Shown: piece after piece, positions 40,181-40,358 of the stretch | Numbering within the stretch: the first letter of the stretch is position 1 | Layout: every line of letters begins with the position of its first letter | NCBI GenBank assembly: GCA_017397695.1 | Contig: JAFQIF010000045.1 | Span: forward strand, 1 to 40,358 | Source of the DNA: Clostridia bacterium | GTDB taxonomy: Bacteria > Bacillota_A > Clostridia > Christensenellales > Aristaeellaceae | Direction of reading: 5' to 3' | Length of the DNA stretch: 40,358 bases | The notes under the pieces: generated by a model | Databases searched by the model: none | What the model was told of the DNA's origin: nothing | The model's input: only the letters and a program-made list of their open reading frames with translations | Made by a program: the position numbers and the translations under genes

Positions 40181-40208
40181 AAAAAGAGACGGGAAACCGT
40201 CTCTTTTT
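40181..40208 (+). terminator. Terminator of the alpha-galactosidase gene
   Basis: A perfect 12-bp stem (40181-40192 with 40197-40208), GAAA loop and T5 end, four bases after the stop. Confidence 0.95.
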
Positions 40209-40244
40209 CGTTTGCATTCGGGATAGAAAGTAAATTAAGGAGTC

Positions 40245-40319
40245 TTGAAACCGCCGCGAAGCGAAGAAGGGTCAAGGGATGAAATCCCTTGTCTGGGTTT
40301 TGGGGTTTAAATCCCCAAC
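40245..40319 (-). repeat. Dispersed structured repeat, copy 3
   Basis: Read on the minus strand, TTGGGG/CCCCAA and CAAGGGA/TCCCTTG stems are followed by the same CCCTTCTTCGCTTCGCGGCG and TTTCAA as copy 1. The loops differ while the stems are kept. It lies 37 bases after a terminator. Confidence 0.8.
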
Positions 40320-40358
40320 GTAACCCAATCGAAGAAAAACAAGAATCGGAGCGTCGCC

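Overview
The window looks like a chromosomal segment of a fairly GC-rich Clostridia-type Firmicute (low-GC-phylum gene families, but roughly high-50s % GC by eye). Evidence: strong AGGAGG-type ribosome sites, many sigma-A promoters with 17-base spacers, CCA-encoding tRNA genes, a CIRCE operator, AddA, MgtE, AzlCD, a split transketolase, XpaC/TelA and a preQ1-controlled QueT transporter. I see no plasmid, integrase, transposase or CRISPR array. The species cannot be named from sequence alone.

Layout. 1-2.4 kb: end of an ACT-domain protein, tRNA-Ser(CGA), then htpG with its own promoter and a perfect CIRCE. 2.5-9.1 kb: a GltD-like flavoprotein, mgtE behind a roughly 300-base leader that contains an intrinsic terminator, and addA. 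9.2-16 kb: a probable Tat-exported redox protein with a consensus promoter, a membrane protein, a secreted foldase carrying both parvulin and cyclophilin domains, an Lrp regulator coupled to an aminotransferase, and a LysR regulator. 15.9-19.1 kb: queT under a preQ1-III-like riboswitch, an RpiB-like protein, and an ECF sigma/anti-sigma pair. 19.3-26.5 kb: a minus-strand envelope block (VanW-like protein, two secreted proteins, XpaC, TelA, a LemA-like protein, a Gly/Ser-rich membrane protein and a TPM protein). 26.7-28.9 kb: tRNA-Leu(GAG) followed by a three-gene, tail-fibre-like cassette (BppU-like, collagen-like, CBM-like) with no other phage genes. 29-32.8 kb: an EamA transporter, a second TelA, an Abi/HEPN protein and an SH3b protein. 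32.9-40.4 kb: split transketolase, a secreted SH3 protein, a HAD phosphatase, azlCD, an alpha-galactosidase and a dispersed repeat.

How they fit. Much of the window concerns the cell envelope and export: a foldase, the XpaC/TelA/LemA-like/TPM operon, VanW, SH3b proteins, and an ECF sigma with its membrane anti-sigma. The rest is housekeeping (pentose-phosphate metabolism, Mg2+, queuosine precursor and branched-chain amino acid transport, DNA repair). The points most worth a second look are the mgtE leader, the identical C-terminal tail shared by two adjacent non-homologous envelope proteins, the tail-fibre-like cassette with its structured leader, the double-PPIase foldase, and a structured repeat found three times next to terminators.
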